Assembly (NCBI GenBank): GCA_016931575.1 | Contig: JAFGEO010000146.1 | Span: 1 to 64,000, forward strand | Direction: 5' to 3' | DNA length: 64,000 bases | Source: Bacteroidales bacterium | GTDB lineage: Bacteria > Bacteroidota > Bacteroidia > Bacteroidales > UBA10428 | The notes under the pieces: model-generated | Told to the model about the DNA's origin: nothing | The model's input: only the letters and a program-made list of their open reading frames with translations | Database searches by the model: none | Position numbers and translations under genes: made by a program | In this document: one piece after another, positions 63,844 through 64,000 of the stretch | Numbering within the stretch: the stretch's first letter is position 1 | Layout of the letters: the number at the start of each line of letters is the position of its first letter

Positions 63844-64000
63844 GCAAAAGAAATAAGGTGATAATATTGTATGCCAGGTTATTTACCGGCAGGATTCCTT
63901 CTGCCGAATTGCCAGTGTAACCTGACCGGCAGATCGAAGTAGGTGTATAAGTTACTGTATTCCCGGTAGGATGGCTGGACTGTACATCGCAGTCCTATTG

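Noticed and set aside
1..64000. CRISPR array, insertion sequence, integrase or prophage
   Set aside because: No regularly spaced repeats, transposase or integrase frames, or terminal repeats were seen.

Overview
The window is a chromosomal segment of a Bacteroidota bacterium, most likely an anaerobic or facultative member of the Bacteroidales/Marinilabiliales. The evidence is a SprA-class type IX secretion (T9SS) translocon gene, a secreted GH43 enzyme with a T9SS type A sorting domain, an S46 dipeptidyl-peptidase, a SusD tail fragment, the 287-residue Bacteroidota form of primary-like sigma factor, and several promoters of the Bacteroidota type (TTTG-N19-TAnnTTTG). I see no insertion sequence, CRISPR array, prophage, tRNA or rRNA.

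Layout. 1-2.7 kb: tail of a nitrogen-fixation operon ([2Fe-2S] ferredoxin, nifV, a HEPN-like protein, a DUF2148 protein). 2.7-8.4 kb: CvfB-like RNA-binding protein, then a chemotaxis/two-component block (CheW, a methyl-accepting protein without a sensory ectodomain, a receiver-only regulator, a NarL-type regulator and its PAS histidine kinase). 8.4-12.3 kb: a slipin with its GntR repressor, a divergent primary-like sigma factor with a nitronate monooxygenase, and an RRM protein; between the last two lies an unannotated cold-shock-domain remnant folded into a perfect 20-bp hairpin. 12.7-16 kb: acetyltransferase, lipoprotein, GH105 hydrolase, DUF2284 protein. 16.1-20.5 kb: galK-galT, then a sodium/solute symporter with a 70-residue membrane partner. 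20.6-28.6 kb: modD, an FtsX/MacB-type permease, and a leftward run rnhB-DPP7-marC-rnhA-siaB. 28.6-30.8 kb: a flippase and a small RHH-like protein.

30.9-47.2 kb is a long leftward block of housekeeping and envelope genes: M23 peptidase, dxr, rseP, tatA, lytic transglycosylase, DUF4837 lipoprotein, a conserved hypothetical, pdxA, ruvA, sprA, gcvH. 47.4-56.6 kb: two paralogous GH3 enzymes bracket two DUF3857/transglutaminase-like proteins; the first GH3 gene runs straight into the last 70 codons of a lost susD gene. 56.7-64 kb: an outer-membrane-type protein, an FMN reductase, a T9SS-exported GH43 arabinanase-like enzyme, a ferredoxin and hcp (hybrid cluster protein), a beta-barrel protein and a truncated secreted protein.

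Themes. Nitrogen chemistry recurs (nifV, orphan modD, nitronate monooxygenase, hcp). Plant or algal polysaccharide use recurs (GH105, two GH3, GH43, galactose operon, SusD debris). The most notable points not visible from plain ORF calling are: (1) the cold-shock gene remnant whose Trp codon reads TGA and whose 5' end forms a 20-bp perfect hairpin; (2) a full-length hcp reading frame interrupted by a single TAG at codon 46, below an 18-bp FNR-type palindrome; (3) the susD tail fused directly behind a GH3 stop codon; (4) a GntR operator that overlaps its own promoter.
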